64,000 nt of DNA from NCBI GenBank assembly GCA_021521415.1, contig JAIQDT010001138.1, positions 372,001 to 436,000 on the forward strand, given 5' to 3'. The notes under the pieces are model-generated. The model did not search any database. It saw only the letters and a program-made list of their open reading frames with translations, and was not told the DNA's origin. Of the stretch, positions 22,576-36,205 are shown in pieces. Both the position numbers and the translations under genes were made by a program. How positions within the stretch are numbered: position 1 is the stretch's first letter; every line of letters starts with the position of its first letter. The stretch is from Bidens hawaiensis. Lineage: Eukaryota; Streptophyta; Magnoliopsida; Asterales; Asteraceae.

Positions 22576-25500
22576 ATGACAACGAGTAGAAGAAGTTCAT
22601 GGAGACAACTCAAGGCTATGCTCCGGAAGAACTGGCTTCTCAAAATTCGCCATCCTTATATCACTCTCGCTGAGGTCCTTCCTTATTCATTCAATTATTA
22701 TTCTTCAATTCACTCTGTTGCTTTCAATTCACCGTTTCATTTCATTAATTTGACATCGATCCTCATGCTATGCGTTTAGTTATGTCAGTTTGATTCAAAC
22801 TTAGGGTTTCCGGTTTGAATCTCTGCTTAATTAACATATATTTGCACATTATTTTGTCTTCACCAGACCACAAGGATGAAATAAAGTTAATGAGATTAGA
22901 AATTCTGTTTAGATGCTTAGTGCTTACACGTCGTATCGAAAATTTTATCAGTGAAAGGTTTATATGATGTACAAGAATAATATGTTAGTTATTACAGAAT
23001 GCTCCTCATAATCATATAGTTCCGAATAATAGAGGAATTTCTATGTAACATTGATTGATGATTTTCATGTATTTACCTTACCTACTATTGGCAGAAAGAC
23101 TTTGTAAATTATTAATAATAATAATTATAAAACTACATTACATCAAACTGGTAGTTATATTGGAATGAATAAAAGTGTTGATAAAAGTTTTAAATGAATA
23201 TTGAACTTTTTGACAGAGAATTGGGGCTAGTCATGATAATTTTACTCTTGGTGCCAAAACTAAGAAACTGTTAATTTTTCTATGCAATAGGCAGAATTTA
23301 GAAGTTAGAACTGAAAAATGACATTATCTTCTTTTATTTATGGCCAGATTCTGCTTCCATTGGTGGTGATGCTGATGTTAATAGCCATAAGGACACAAGT
23401 TGATACAAAGATCCACCCTGCTCAGTCGTATGTTTTTGTGATCTATTTATATCATTCTTTCTCCTCATTTACAACATAAACAGATTTCTGTAATTGTCTA
23501 AATGCTTATTGTATTAATCAAATACTTTTTGGGATAGTTGCTCAAGATAATAAAAAATAACCAAGTGAAATGATATTAGCATGCTTAACATGATTGCATT
23601 GAAAATAATCGTTTTGATGCGAGTTTATTTTGCAAATCCTTATAGGTACATTCAGAACGATACATTTGTGGAAGTGGGGATGAGCAATATATCACCAACT
23701 TTTAATCAAGTCCTGCAGTCATTGTTTGCTGGTAATGAGTATTTGGCCTTTGCACCTAACACAAGTGATACACGGACGATGATCAGCATCTTGTCACTTA
23801 AATTTCCCTTAATGAAGGTACACTGAACTGATAATTTCATTTTCATATTTTTGTATTTACCTTTTGTTTTACCTCTTCATGATTTTGTTAACTTTTAGTT
23901 TTTTTCATATGTTTTAAATATAAGTTCATGCTTGAAATGATGTGATGGTTCTCAAACTTAGTTTCTCTTTTGATATTGACAGCTGGTTACAAAAGTATAC
24001 ACAGATGAGTTAGAGCTTGAGACCTATTTAAAATCAGATGCTTATGCTGCTTGCGATGAAGTTAAGTGAGTACTATCCTTCCTCTCTTTATGCTTGTATA
24101 TGGTTGCTTTTGTAATTGTCTCCATCTCCATGGAAAAACTGCTTTTGAATTGTATAAAAGGGTCCATTCAACTCGTTTATTTGTTGTTTCTTTATACAGG
24201 AACTGTTCGAATCCAAAAATAAAAGGAGCAATAGTGTTTCATGGCCAAGGCCCTTATTTATATGATTATAGCATTCGGCTCAATCACACATGGGCCTTTT
24301 CAGGATTTCCAGATGTTAAAAGCATCATGGATATTAATGGTCCTTATGTAAATGACTTGGAGTTAGGCCTCAATCAGATACCAATTTTGCAGTACGGCTA
24401 CAGCGGTTTTCTAACTGTAAGTTCCAGTTTATAATCCTGTTTATTTAGTCTTTAACTTGAAATTTATAGGGTATAATAAGTTAACATTCATAATTGTTTT
24501 TAAGCTTTTTTTCAGCTCCAGCAAGTCATGGATTCATTTATTATCTTTTATGCACAACAAAAGGCGCCTAACTCGGTTAAGATTCCATGGACTCAATTCA
24601 CACCATCAACCATAAGGCTAGCCCCGTTTCCAACTCGTGATTATACGGATGATGAGTTTCAGTCCATTATCAAGGATGTTATGGGAGTCCTGTATGTATC
24701 TAACATCTTATTTGACCTTGTTTTACTAGAATTTTATATGTTTTATGTGACCTAGTCGGTAATGCCAGGTACTTATTAGGGTTTCTTTTTCCAATCTCTC
24801 GCCTAATCAGCTATTCGGTTTTTGAAAAGGTTTGATATACTTATTTTTAGTTTAACTTTATGATATATGTATCTTTGGCTTACCAATTACCTTTTTGCTA
24901 CAAAATGTTTCAGGAGCAGAAAATAAAAGAAGGGCTTTACATGATGGGACTAAAAGATGAGATATTTCATCTTTCTTGGTTTATTACATATGCTTTACAG
25001 GTGATTTATATTTTAAGAAGAATTTATGTTCTTTTAACTGGTAGTTGTTTCTTATGATTAATGGTTTCTGCAGTTTGCAATTTCATCAGCAATTATCACT
25101 GTTTGCACAATGAACACGCTGTTTAAGTACAGTGATAAATCATTGGTGTTCATGTATTTCTTTCTGTTTGGGCTGAGTGCCATAATGCTATCCTTTTTGA
25201 TCTCTACTTTCTTCACACGAGCAAAATCAGCTGTGGCAGTTGGAACTCTTGCTTTTCTTGGAGCCTTTTTTCCTTACTATACGGTCGATGATGAAGCTGT
25301 TTCTATGTAAGCTATCATATATGCAGTTAACAATAGTTCTTTTTGATTTTATGATGATTTAAATGGCTGTTTACTTGTAGGGCTTTGAAGGTGCTGGCTT
25401 CTTTGCTTTCGCCTACAGCGTTTGCTTTAGGATCAGTTAATTTTGCTGATTATGAGCGTGCACATGTTGGGCTCCGTTGGAGCAACATGTGGCGGGTAAG

Positions 25501-28500
25501 TGTTATTTGTTTTACATCTAACTTAATTATATTGAACTGTTTTTCAAATGTACTATCTTTGTACATTGTAGTCATCTTCTGGAGTGTGCTTTTTAGTATG
25601 TCTAGCTATGATGGTGTTCGACTCTTTATTGTACTTTGCAATTGGCCTGTATCTTGATAAGGTACATCTTCTGTTACGTCACCATCCTTTTGCAGGTCCT
25701 AATAAGTTTTAACTGATTAAGGGCTAACTTTTAACATTTACGTAATCAGGCCCTCAACAAGGAGAGAGGGGTGGTGTACCCATGGAACTACATCTTTCCA
25801 AAAGGATTTTGGAGTAAGATAAATATATTTAAACAGAAATATTCCAGTTCAGAAGTTAATGGTGATAATCATTCCAAGGAGAAATGCACGTCTTCTCAGT
25901 CAGCAATGGAAGGTATAAGCTTAGACATGAAGCAGCAAGAGTTGGATGGCAGGTGGACATTTTTTTAAATGAATTTATAGTTGCTCTATCTTGCATATAT
26001 TATATATACATGCATAATTCTTATATACATGTTTGTGGTTGTAGATGCATTCAGATTAAGAATCTGCACAAGGTGTATAGTGGTAGCAAGGGGAATTGTT
26101 GTGCGGTTGATTCTTTACAGCTTACATTATATGAAAACCAAATACTTGCACTTCTAGGTAACTGAATCCATTTTTCATGTAGAGATAAATAATACATGGT
26201 TTTTTTAACAAGTTGATTCTGCAGGACATAATGGTGCTGGCAAAAGCACAACAATTTCCATGCTTGTTGGCCTTCTTGCTCCCACTTCTGGAGACGCCTT
26301 GGTTTTTGGACAAAGCATTTTAACAGACATGGTAATAAACTATAATTTCTGACTGAGTTGCTTTTGTTGAAAATTAATTTCATCTGTTTTTTTTGTTTCT
26401 GCAGGACGACATTAGGAATAATCTAGGTGTTTGCCCTCAATATGACATCCTTTTTCCAGAGTTAACGGTAACTAAGTGCATTCGATTGGTTCTTGAGAAG
26501 TTAGATGTTAAAGTTTTCATCTCATTATTAGATATAGTATTGTTTCACTCCTTTAATTTTTATTTATATTTTGAAGACGTCCAGTTTTTTGAACTATTAA
26601 CGTTCAGGTGAAGGAACATTTGGAAATTTTTGCTAATATAAAGGGAGTGATTGTGGAATCTTTGGACAGCAGTGTAACTGAAATGGCCGATGAAGTTAGT
26701 TCCTAAACTCTACTAAAATAGTTTGTTTTCTTAAAGTCTGCAGTGTATTCTTTGTCATGATCTGTTACTAATATTGTTTGGCTATTAGGTGGGATTGGCA
26801 GATAAACTTAATACGGTTGTTAATGCTCTTTCTGGAGGCATGAAAAGGAAGTTGTCTCTTGGCATAGCATTAATTGGAGACAGTAAGGTAAGATTAGAAT
26901 ACTAGAATCAAGTTTATTTGTTGATGGTTATTCATTTTTCTTTTTTTTTCTTAGGTTGTTATTCTTGATGAACCGACTAGTGGAATGGACCCATATTCAA
27001 TGAGGCTGACATGGCAGCTCATCAAAAGAATAAAAAAAGGCAGAATAATATTACTAACTACACACTCAATGGATGAAGCAGATGTGCTTGGAGACAGGAT
27101 TGCAATTATGGCTAATGGTTCTTTGAAATGCTGCGGAAGGTTGTGTCACCTCTTCATGAATTTTAAAATTTTATTTTACATAATTTAAGTTGAGGTGTAA
27201 TTATTTTTTCATTTTTATTTTGAGCAGTTCTCTCTACTTGAAGCACCAATATGGAGTTGGCTATACTCTTACATTGGTGAAGGTGTGCTTTCTTTGCTCA
27301 ACTTGCTTTTTTAAATTCTGGAAAATTTTCATTATATTACTCACATTTCATTTCATTTCATTTCATTAACTGTTTCTTATTTTCAGACTTCACCTGGGGC
27401 CTCTGCAGCTGCTGACATTGTGTACAGACATATTCCGTCAGCAACATGCGTGAGCGAAGTATATCTCAAGTTTGCTTGCTTACTTAGAAAATGTTTTAAT
27501 GTTGTTACTTGTGATTGGTCAATCTTGATGCTGATGTGAATTAATTATTTACAGGTTGGGACAGAAATTTCTTTCAAGCTTCCTCTAATATCTTCAGCTT
27601 CCTTCGAGTACATGTTTAGGGAAATTGAAAGCTGCATAACAAAGTCAGATCCTAGCTTGGAGCATGAGGGCCCTACAGATATAGGCATAGAAAGTTATGG
27701 AATATCTGTAACAACCCTAGAGGAGGTTTTCTTACGAGTTGCAGGATCTGACATTATTGAAGACGAGTATACAGAAGAAAAAAATAATATTATTCTACCT
27801 GATTCCATTCCATCTCAAATCTGTGATGATTATGCTGAGGATAAAAGTAAAACATCTCGTTCCAAAATTTTTGGAAGTTATATAACTGGCAGAGTGTGTA
27901 CACTTTTTATCACAGCCGCCTTAAGTTTTTTAAACTTTGTAAGTGTGCATGGCTGTTGCCCTTCGTTTATAACACAGTCAACATTCTGGAAGCATTCAAA
28001 AGCATTGCTTATAAAGAGATGGATATCAGCTCGAAGAGACAGGAAGACAATTGTGTTTCAGTTATTAATTCCAGCAGTCTTTTTGTTTATTGGTCTTCTG
28101 TTGCTGGAATTAAAGCCACATCCTGATCAACCAGCTATAACCTTTACAACTTCCTACTTTAATCCGCTACTTAGCGGCGAAGGTGGCGGTGGACCCATTC
28201 CTTATGATCTATCATTACCTATTGCACAAGAGGTTTCACATCATATAGAAGGTGGCTGGATTCAAAAGTTTAAAGAGAGCACATACCGGTTTCCTGATCC
28301 TGATAAGGCTTTAGAAGATGCTATTGAGGCAGCAGGGCCCACTTTAGGCCCACTTTTGCTTTCCATGAGTGAATACCTGATGTCCAGCTTTAACGAGTCT
28401 TATGAGTCAAGGTTAAATTTCTTGCATTTGGAAGCTTGTTACTAGAATTAATCACTTATCATTGTTATGTTTATCTTGATGCAGATATGGGGCCATTGTA

Positions 28501-31500
28501 ATGGACCCACAGAATGATGATGGTAGTATGGGGTACACGGTTCTACACAACAGCACATGTCAGCATGCTGCACCGACATTTATCAATTTAATGAATGCTG
28601 CAATTCTTAGACTGGCTACACTTAATGAGAATATGACCATACAAACACGTAATCATCCGTTACCAATGACCGAAAGTCAACGCCTGCAACGCCACGTATA
28701 TGTCTTTGTTCACAGTAAAACATTCTTTTCTAGCATGTATTTAAATGCTGCATTTTATGACCTGTGTAGGATCTGGATGCATTTTCAGCAGCTATTATTG
28801 TGAGTATCGCTTTTTCCTTCATTCCCGCTTCATTTGCTGTTGCTATTGTGAAGGTATGTATTATCACTTACAATGTAAACAAATAATTTATGGGATTTTG
28901 TTCTTTGGTTATAACATGGTATATGTTTATGTAGGAGCGTGAAGTGAAAGCCAAACATCAACAATTAATTAGTGGTGTATCTATATTGTCATATTGGGTA
29001 TCGACATATATATGGGACTTCATAAGCTTCTTAGCCCCTTCCACTTTTGCAATGATTCTCTTTTACATATTTGGTACATCTCCAACTTCCATTTTAATGA
29101 TACCTTTTAAGGTATATTATAAGTGTTATATTTGATATCTTAGACATTGTTTTCATATTTTTAGGCTTAGAACAGTTTATTGGAAGCGGTTCTTTATTGC
29201 CTACAATTCTCATTCTGTTGGAATATGGTTTTGCAATTGCATCTTCAACATATTGCCTCACTTTTTTCTTTTCAGAACACAGTATGGCACAGGTATTACA
29301 AATGTTATCATGGCATCATGTAACCAAAAGTCCAAAATGTTACACACTTTTATGCTGATTGTTTTATTATGTTTTCAGAATGTTGTTCTCTTGGTCCACT
29401 TTTTCACGGGGATCGTTCTCATGGTAATATCATTCATTATGGGATTGATACCAGCAACTCAAAACTTGAATTCTATTCTCAAGGTTGGTAATTAGTAGTA
29501 ATCTGTCAATATAGATTATTTATAAGCATACTATTGATTTACAATATTTTCACTATGTTTTGGACCAGAATTTCTTCCGACTATCTCCAGGATTTTGTTT
29601 TGCTGACGGGCTCGGTTCACTCGCTTTGTTACGTCAAGGAATGAAAATCGGATCGAGTGAAGGATATTTCGGGTGGAATGTGTCTGGTGGATCTATTTGT
29701 TATCTGGCAGCTGAGGTGTGTTTCTGATTATTTATTATAATCGTTTAGCATAATTGCTAAATGGCATAAAAGTATTTATTTATTTTTATGTGTGACAGGG
29801 TATCATTTATTTTCTATTAACACTTGGGCTTGAAGTTTTCCCTCTCCACAAATTAAACTCATTTGACATGAGTGGCTTTTTGAAACGGCTCAGAAGAACC
29901 GATCCAACTGTTTCTGATTCATATTCTGAACCCCTTTTGACAAAAAACACTGTTATTGATCTTGAGGAAGATATAGACGTGCAAACTGAAAGAAACAGGG
30001 TTCTTTCAGGCTCCATTGATAAAGCCATTATCTACCTGCGTAATCTTCGCAAGGTTATTTTACACTTTTAATTTGTCATTTTATCTTCAAAATATGATTA
30101 AAGCAATGCAGTCTGTTTAACCATTTTGTTGTATATTAGGTATTCCCGGGAGGGAGAAAACATGGTAAGAAAGTTGCAGTCCATTCATTGACTTTCTCAG
30201 TCCAAGAAGGAGAATGTTTTGGTTTTCTGGGAACAAATGGAGCTGGGAAGACCACTACTTTATCTATGCTATCGGGTACATCAATTTGGGTCAACAAGTT
30301 GTGTATTTGACTATTAGTCAACCTATTTCACTCTCTGAAACTTGTAAAATTACTTGCAGGAGAAGTATATCCAAGTGATGGAACTGCATTTATTTTCGGT
30401 CAAGATATGCGATTGAATCCAAAGGCTGCTCGCCAGCTTGTAGGCTATTTCATTCTCTTACTCATTAATAATGACTAATGGGTCATTATTATATTTTAGA
30501 TTAAATATATACAGTTAGTACATATACATATTTTAATGAATTGTGTTTCAGATCGGTTATTGTCCACAATTTGATGCTCTGCTAGAATTTCTGACCGTTC
30601 AAGAACATCTTGAACTCTATGCAAGAATAAAAGGCGTCCCAGAATCCATGCTGGACAATGTATGTCTTACGTAACTGTTTTCTATCTTTTGTACCTGATT
30701 TCATGAGGATAAAATGTACATTTGTATGTCACACTAGCTAATGTTTCAAATTTGGCAGGTTGTAATGGATAAGATGTTAGAGTTTGACTTGTTGAGGCAT
30801 GCTTCTAAACAATCATTCACTTTAAGTGGCGGGAACAAACGCAAGTTATCCGTTGCAATTGCAATGATTGGAGATCCTCCTATTGTTTTCTTGGATGAAC
30901 CATCCACAGGTTATTTATAACCTATATATGATATTTGTATTTGTTGTTTTCCTTAGTAGAAGACTTAAAAAACGAGACTTGTGTAATGATGTTTCCCAGG
31001 AATGGATCCTATTGCGAAACGGTTTATGTGGGAAGTTATATCTCGTTTATCAACTAGAAGCGGAAAGACAGCTGTTATTTTAACTACTCACAGCATGAAT
31101 GAAGCTCAAGCTCTTTGCACAAGAATCGGGATAATGGTATTAGTCTCCCCCCCCCCCCCCTCCCCCTTTTTTTTTTCTATAATAGAGAAAAGGAAATTTC
31201 ACAAAATGTCCCTTAGTTCAAGCATTTGTGAGAGGGTTGCACGTTTAGTCCCCCCACCTTTAATCCCAATTAGTTTTAACGGAATTGTGATGTCATATGT
31301 CAGTCATGTGAGGGTAATTGTGTCTTTTCAAATTTAAAACCCTAATAAAATACTCTTTCATCACCTTAGGCAGCGCAGATAGAATGTTCAATTTAAAAAC
31401 CGAAGGTGATGAAGTTGACGTTAGGAGTTTTGTACTTTGAAAACTATTTTATTAGGGTTTCTAATTCGAAAAGAAGCAATCACCCTTAACATGAATGGTG

Positions 31501-32628
31501 CATACTTTTCTCTTAAAAACTACTAGGATTAATGGTGGGGACTAAACATGAAACCCTCACACAATTTTGGACTAAGTTTGCAATTTTTTAGCTTTGGGGA
31601 CCAAACTTACAAAATGGTCAAACTACAAGGAGCGTTGTGCATTTTTTTTTTTGTAATATCTATGGTTACCGAAACTCTAATTCGGTCCATGTAATTTAAG
31701 GTCGGAGGAAAACTAAGGTGTATCGGCAGTCCACAACATCTAAAAACACGATTTGGAAATCATCTTGAGCTGGAGGTAAAAATCTCTTGATTATATTCTT
31801 GTTTTTCTTTCTTTTTTTTTTTCGTAAGTAACGATTTATGTATTTCTATGATTAGGTGAAACCTACTGAAGTGAGCTCGGGTGATTTGGAAAGACACTGT
31901 CAAATGATTCAAGAAAGGCTATTTGACATCCCGTCTCATCCAAGAAGCATTTTTGGTGACCTGGAGGTTTGTATTAGAGGGACCGGGCCACTGAGATTAG
32001 TTTATCAAAAGAGATGATAATATTGATCGGACGGTGGCTTGGAAACGAAGAAAGAGTAAGAACTCTTACAGATCATGTCGGCTCTAGTGGCGTGTTTGAT
32101 GAGCAATTACCTGAACAGCTGGCCCGTGATGGTACCTTTTCTTTATACATGTTCACATAATTATGTATATGTTTTGTGGATTTTGACTAGTTGGTGGTTG
32201 ACATGCCAGGTGGTCTCCCGCTACCAATTTTCTCAGAGTGGTGGTTAGCGAAAGAGAAATTCTCGGTGATAGATTCATTTGTTCTAGCTTCGTTTCCTGG
32301 GGCCACATCTCAAGGTTCCAATGGATTGAGTGTTAAATATCAGGTACCTGCTTGCTGTTAATCAGTTTATACATATTATATTTAGTTTTCAATTGGTTGA
32401 TCAATTTATTAACATTTTTTTAGTTACCACGTGGAGAGGACTTCTCACTTGCCGATGTTTTTGGACTCATAGAGCGAAACAGGTGTGTGTGTGTATGTTT
32501 TTTATGTTATATGATTCTTCTAACTAAATAATATGCTGTGATGCAGAAACCAACTAGGGATAGCAGAGTATAGCATCAGCCAGTCAACACTTGAAACCAT
32601 TTTCAGTCATTTTGCAGCCAATTCATGA
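22576..32628 (+). CDS. ABCA1: Full-size ABC transporter, ABCA1 type (38 exons, one frameshift)
   Basis: Membrane ATP-driven transporter of subfamily A, built TMD1-NBD1-TMD2-NBD2; the plant substrate is not established. I traced 38 exons with GT/AG borders; they give about 1853 residues if the shift below is bridged, close to Arabidopsis (about 1880). The start at 22576 gives MTTSRRSSW before [14 protein letters not shown]; 22531 is an alternative. NBD1: Walker [10 protein letters not shown] (26225 onward), [12 protein letters not shown] (exon 26789-26887), [13 protein letters not shown] and TTHSMDEAD (26955-27139). TMD2 lies mainly in 27555-29715. NBD2: [10 protein letters not shown] (30140-30275), [12 protein letters not shown] (30759-30909), [19 protein letters not shown] (31000-31136). 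All key residues are present. In exon 31856-32131 the frame changes by one base after GDLEVCIRG (about 31979); unbridged it stops at 32015. Beyond it all exons agree in the shifted frame to [26 protein letters not shown] end at 32628. Confidence 0.93.
31137..31700. repeat. Intron 33 of ABCA1 with a C-tract and an inverted-repeat insertion
   Basis: The intron opens with a run of 14 C interrupted by one T, then T. Between about 31190 and 31640 the left arm (tgtgagagggttgcacgttt, tagtcccc) faces an inverted right arm (ggggactaaacatgaaaccc) over about 60 bp, which suggests a MITE. Termini and target duplication were not resolved. The splice borders of the neighbouring exons remain intact. Confidence 0.55.
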
Positions 32629-33941
32629 GTCTGAGTACACAAATCCGTCCAATGTTGATGATGAGCGGATGTGTTGATCCGGTTTTTTTTTTTTAAATGC
32701 ATGAGTTTGGCATTTTAGCCGATTCAGTGAGTTATTAGTCGATAGCTTAACATAGTTGCATATGCATACACGAACGAACGGAAAATGTATGTAAATCATG
32801 GGTGTATTATGATTATAGTTTCGTTGGGTTTTTGTCACCGTTGTACCTTGTTTTTTTACAAATCGGTAGGTTTGTCACACGAATAGATACATCTTACAAT
32901 TTGGGATCTTTGTTAAAATAATGACAGAGAAACAATTGACGGGACTGAAAATCATGTATATACGGATACTTCATTTGATTTTACATGGATATGTGACTCT
33001 TTTAAACTACATTTACTTTTACTTTTATCTTGTGGGTTTTCATTTTTCTTTAATAATGTGTGTTAAATACAAAAATGATTACACAAGATCAGTTTTGTTA
33101 TTATCAGAACCGGCACCTGTTATGCTTTTCGGTTGATGTCAAACGCGTGTTGATATCATTTCGGACACATCATGACTTTACTTTTTGGGTTTTATCTTTC
33201 GGTTGCTATGACGAATGCCGATACCGTAACTAACCGAATTGATACCAACTTAATTCATGTCACATCGCGTGGAAGAATCTTACTAGCTATCAATGAAAAC
33301 AAACTATTATTTATGAATTTATAATTTATATTTGATGTATTGATTATCGATAATAATAAATTGCTAAAACTGAATAATAGAAGTGTTAGCGTGTTTAACT
33401 TATCAATCCACTGCAAAATTTTAAGGAGACTGTTGTAAAATGAATGGAACGTGGGATCTTGATTCTTGAACATCACTGCAACACCTGAATATTGTATATT
33501 CACAGATTTGGCAATGTATAACAATTTGGTTAAAAAAATGGGTTCAAAACAATGTCTAGTTTGTTGCGAAACAAACCTAATAGCTAAATAATATGAAAGA
33601 GACGTAAGGAAAAACATAGGCAATTTTAATTCTTATTAAAATCTATTTTAGAAGTAGAAAAAAAAACAGCGTTGCTAACCACACCCGCACACCGGACCAA
33701 ACCCCGCGTATAGCCCTTACCGTGGCGTTTTAATTGACGCGATTGATTTGATCGACAACGTCGATGCCATCCGATGATTTGATTGGAGCAGCTTGTCGTT
33801 GACCAGTTATACGCCCCGTTGAGCACTTAACATGGCGTATAGGCACATATCAATTATTCAGTCAGAAAATCTTGTAGTATATATTAGCATGCAAACATGC
33901 ATATATGAATATACAAAGTGTCCAAAACCCCAACTCAAAAA
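32629..33941. other. 3' flank of ABCA1 and unresolved left part of a Mutator element
   Basis: Contains the presumed 3' UTR of ABCA1 and AT-rich spacer. GC-richer sequence at about 33665-33840 may belong to the left end of the Mutator-like element that follows, but no terminal inverted repeat could be defined. Confidence 0.4.
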
Positions 33942-36205
33942 ATGTCGTGGCTGTTCGATGGTTATTTTCCGAGCCCGCCGAGGACAAACGAGGAGTCAAG
34001 TATTCCGGATTTGAATTAGGCACCGCCGGTGTTTGTAGATTATGACGGGGAGGCGGCATTACCAAATCTGAACCATGTATTGTCACATGTTTATTTGGTT
34101 TACCCGTCGTCAGTCATTTTTGAAATTAGATTTGTTAACAATATATTTTTTTAGGAATATTTTGTGCACGACCATCCGCATTGGGATGTGGCTCATAGCA
34201 GCAGTTCGTATTGGTCACAGCCTGAAAATGATTATGGTCAGCCGTCATACCATTTATCAGAAGACCCGCCTTACATTGGCCAGCCTTCGTACCAGTTTAA
34301 TACCGTTGCCCAGCCTTCGTATCAGTTTAATACCGAGGAGCCGTATTCCTGTAGTCAACGTTCGTACCCATTACCAGTAGGGGACTCGTATCGGTCACAA
34401 CCAGAACCGGAAAATATTCTTGAAACCCCTCAAGAGACTGGTGACGAAGATTACGACAGACATAATTCTGGTAACAAAGATGATGACGACGATGGTGATA
34501 ATTACATTCGCGAGGTAACGGTGTCATATAAAACGGATAACGTACGAGACCATACGTTTTGTTAAATTAAAATATTTTGTAATTAGTAGTTTGAACGTGT
34601 TTTAAATCTGACGTTATAACTGTTTCAGTTATTTTTTCCCCGTGAGGAGCTTGAGGAGTGGGCGAAGAAAAGAGGTCGGGAGCAAGGGTGTGTTGTTGTT
34701 GTCCAGCGGTCTAGGCCAAACGCCGTGGATCTTGGATGCAATCGCAGCGGCGAACCAAAACTCACCGCCACAATCAGGCGTACTGGCAGTATAAAAAAGG
34801 GCTGTCCGTTTAAGCTAAAAGGAAGGCACGACCGTGTTGGTGATATTTGGAAGCTTCAGGTCGTAAACGAGACGCACAACCACGAGCCGTTCGTCTTTAA
34901 GGAGGGTCACGCGTATCTAAGGAGAATGTCCGACGAGGAGGTTGATATGGTTGCGAGGTTACACACGGATGTCTTGAAGACACAAAAAATTGTTTCACTC
35001 TTACGCAAACGGTTTCCTGGAACCTGCGTTATTGAGAAGGATGTACACAATCTTATAGAGAAGTTGAAAAAAGAAAATAGAGTTGACGATACCCCAATGC
35101 AGGTTCACGTTTTTGAATTTGACCTGTTGCAACGGATGTTTAAAAATATTTATTAACGTCATATAAAACCGGTTGCAGGTATTTGAAAACTTCCTGAATG
35201 ATAACCATTTCGTTTATTACACACGGGAGAACTCTTCCACAAACCGCATGGAGGATGTATTCTTTTGTCATGACACGTCGTCTAGAATGTGACGTGCGTT
35301 CCCCCATTTGTTGTTGATTGACACGACGTACAACACAAACATGTACAAGTGGCCGTTTGTGCAGTATATTGGTGTGACGTCGACGTCGAAGTCGTTCTGT
35401 ATCGCGCACGCGGTTCTACTTAGGGAACGCCAGACGGATTTCACATGGGCCCTCGAGCACCTCAAAGGTATGCTCGAGGATTCTATTGAGCCGCGCGTCG
35501 TAGTCACGGACAGAGACTCCGCGCTGATGAATGCTTGTAAACAAGTATTCCCGAATGCTACCGGAAACCTATGCAGGTGGCACATACGGGAGAATATAAA
35601 GAAAAAGTGGCAGGGTATCTATGATAGCGAGGCAAGAGAAGATTTCGCTCTATTGTGGACGGTCTTGTGTGAGTCTCCCACGTTCGATGATTACGGATAT
35701 AACTGTGTAAAGTTGCAAGAAATGTTATGCAATATTGGGAAAGAAAGTAAGTCCTTTGGATTATAAATATGCAGTTAGTGTTAATCTAGTAGTACATTTC
35801 ATAAGTTTGTTTTTGTTTCCTTTTCAGAGGTTTGGGACTATATCCATCATAGCTGGCTGGACCGAGACAAGGAAAAGTTTGTATCTTGCTGGATGGCCGA
35901 TCGGTTAAACTTCGGCGAGAGTACAACAAACCGAGTCGAGAGTCAGCACGCGAACCTAAAAAGGCACCTTAACGGGGCCAACAACACCCTCCACACACTT
36001 GTGGCTTATGCCCTTGAGGTTATAGAAGCCCAGAAGGTTGCAATCGACACAACATTTGAACACTCCCGGATTAAGTTGAAGAAAGACCATAACATTCAGG
36101 TTTTTTACATGCTACATTATAAAGTGCCGATTAAGGCACATACGCTATTTGAAAAGGAGAATAGAAAGCTTGAAAAGATGACCGAGTCCGGACATACGTG
36201 CCGAC
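33942..36205 (+). pseudogene. Mutator-like transposase (FAR1/MULE type), truncated
   Basis: Transposase of a MULE, related to FAR1-type proteins. Exons by splice borders and homology: 33942-34076, 34155-34514, 34629-35102, 35179-35746, 35828-36205. The order is an N-terminus starting MSWLFDGYFPSPP, a Tyr/Gln/Ser-rich spacer with an Asp tract, and a FAR1-type zinc-binding region (GCPFKLKG and THNHEP). The MULE catalytic domain has LLIDTTYNTN, VTDRDSAL and CRWHIREN, and the third acidic residue probably lies in NRVESQHANLKRH. Damage: TAG at 34017, TGA at 35290 where relatives have Trp, and loss of the C-terminus because an LTR retrotransposon begins at 36206. No continuation was found beyond the array. 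Identification of the family is firm; the element's own ends are not visible. Confidence 0.85.
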
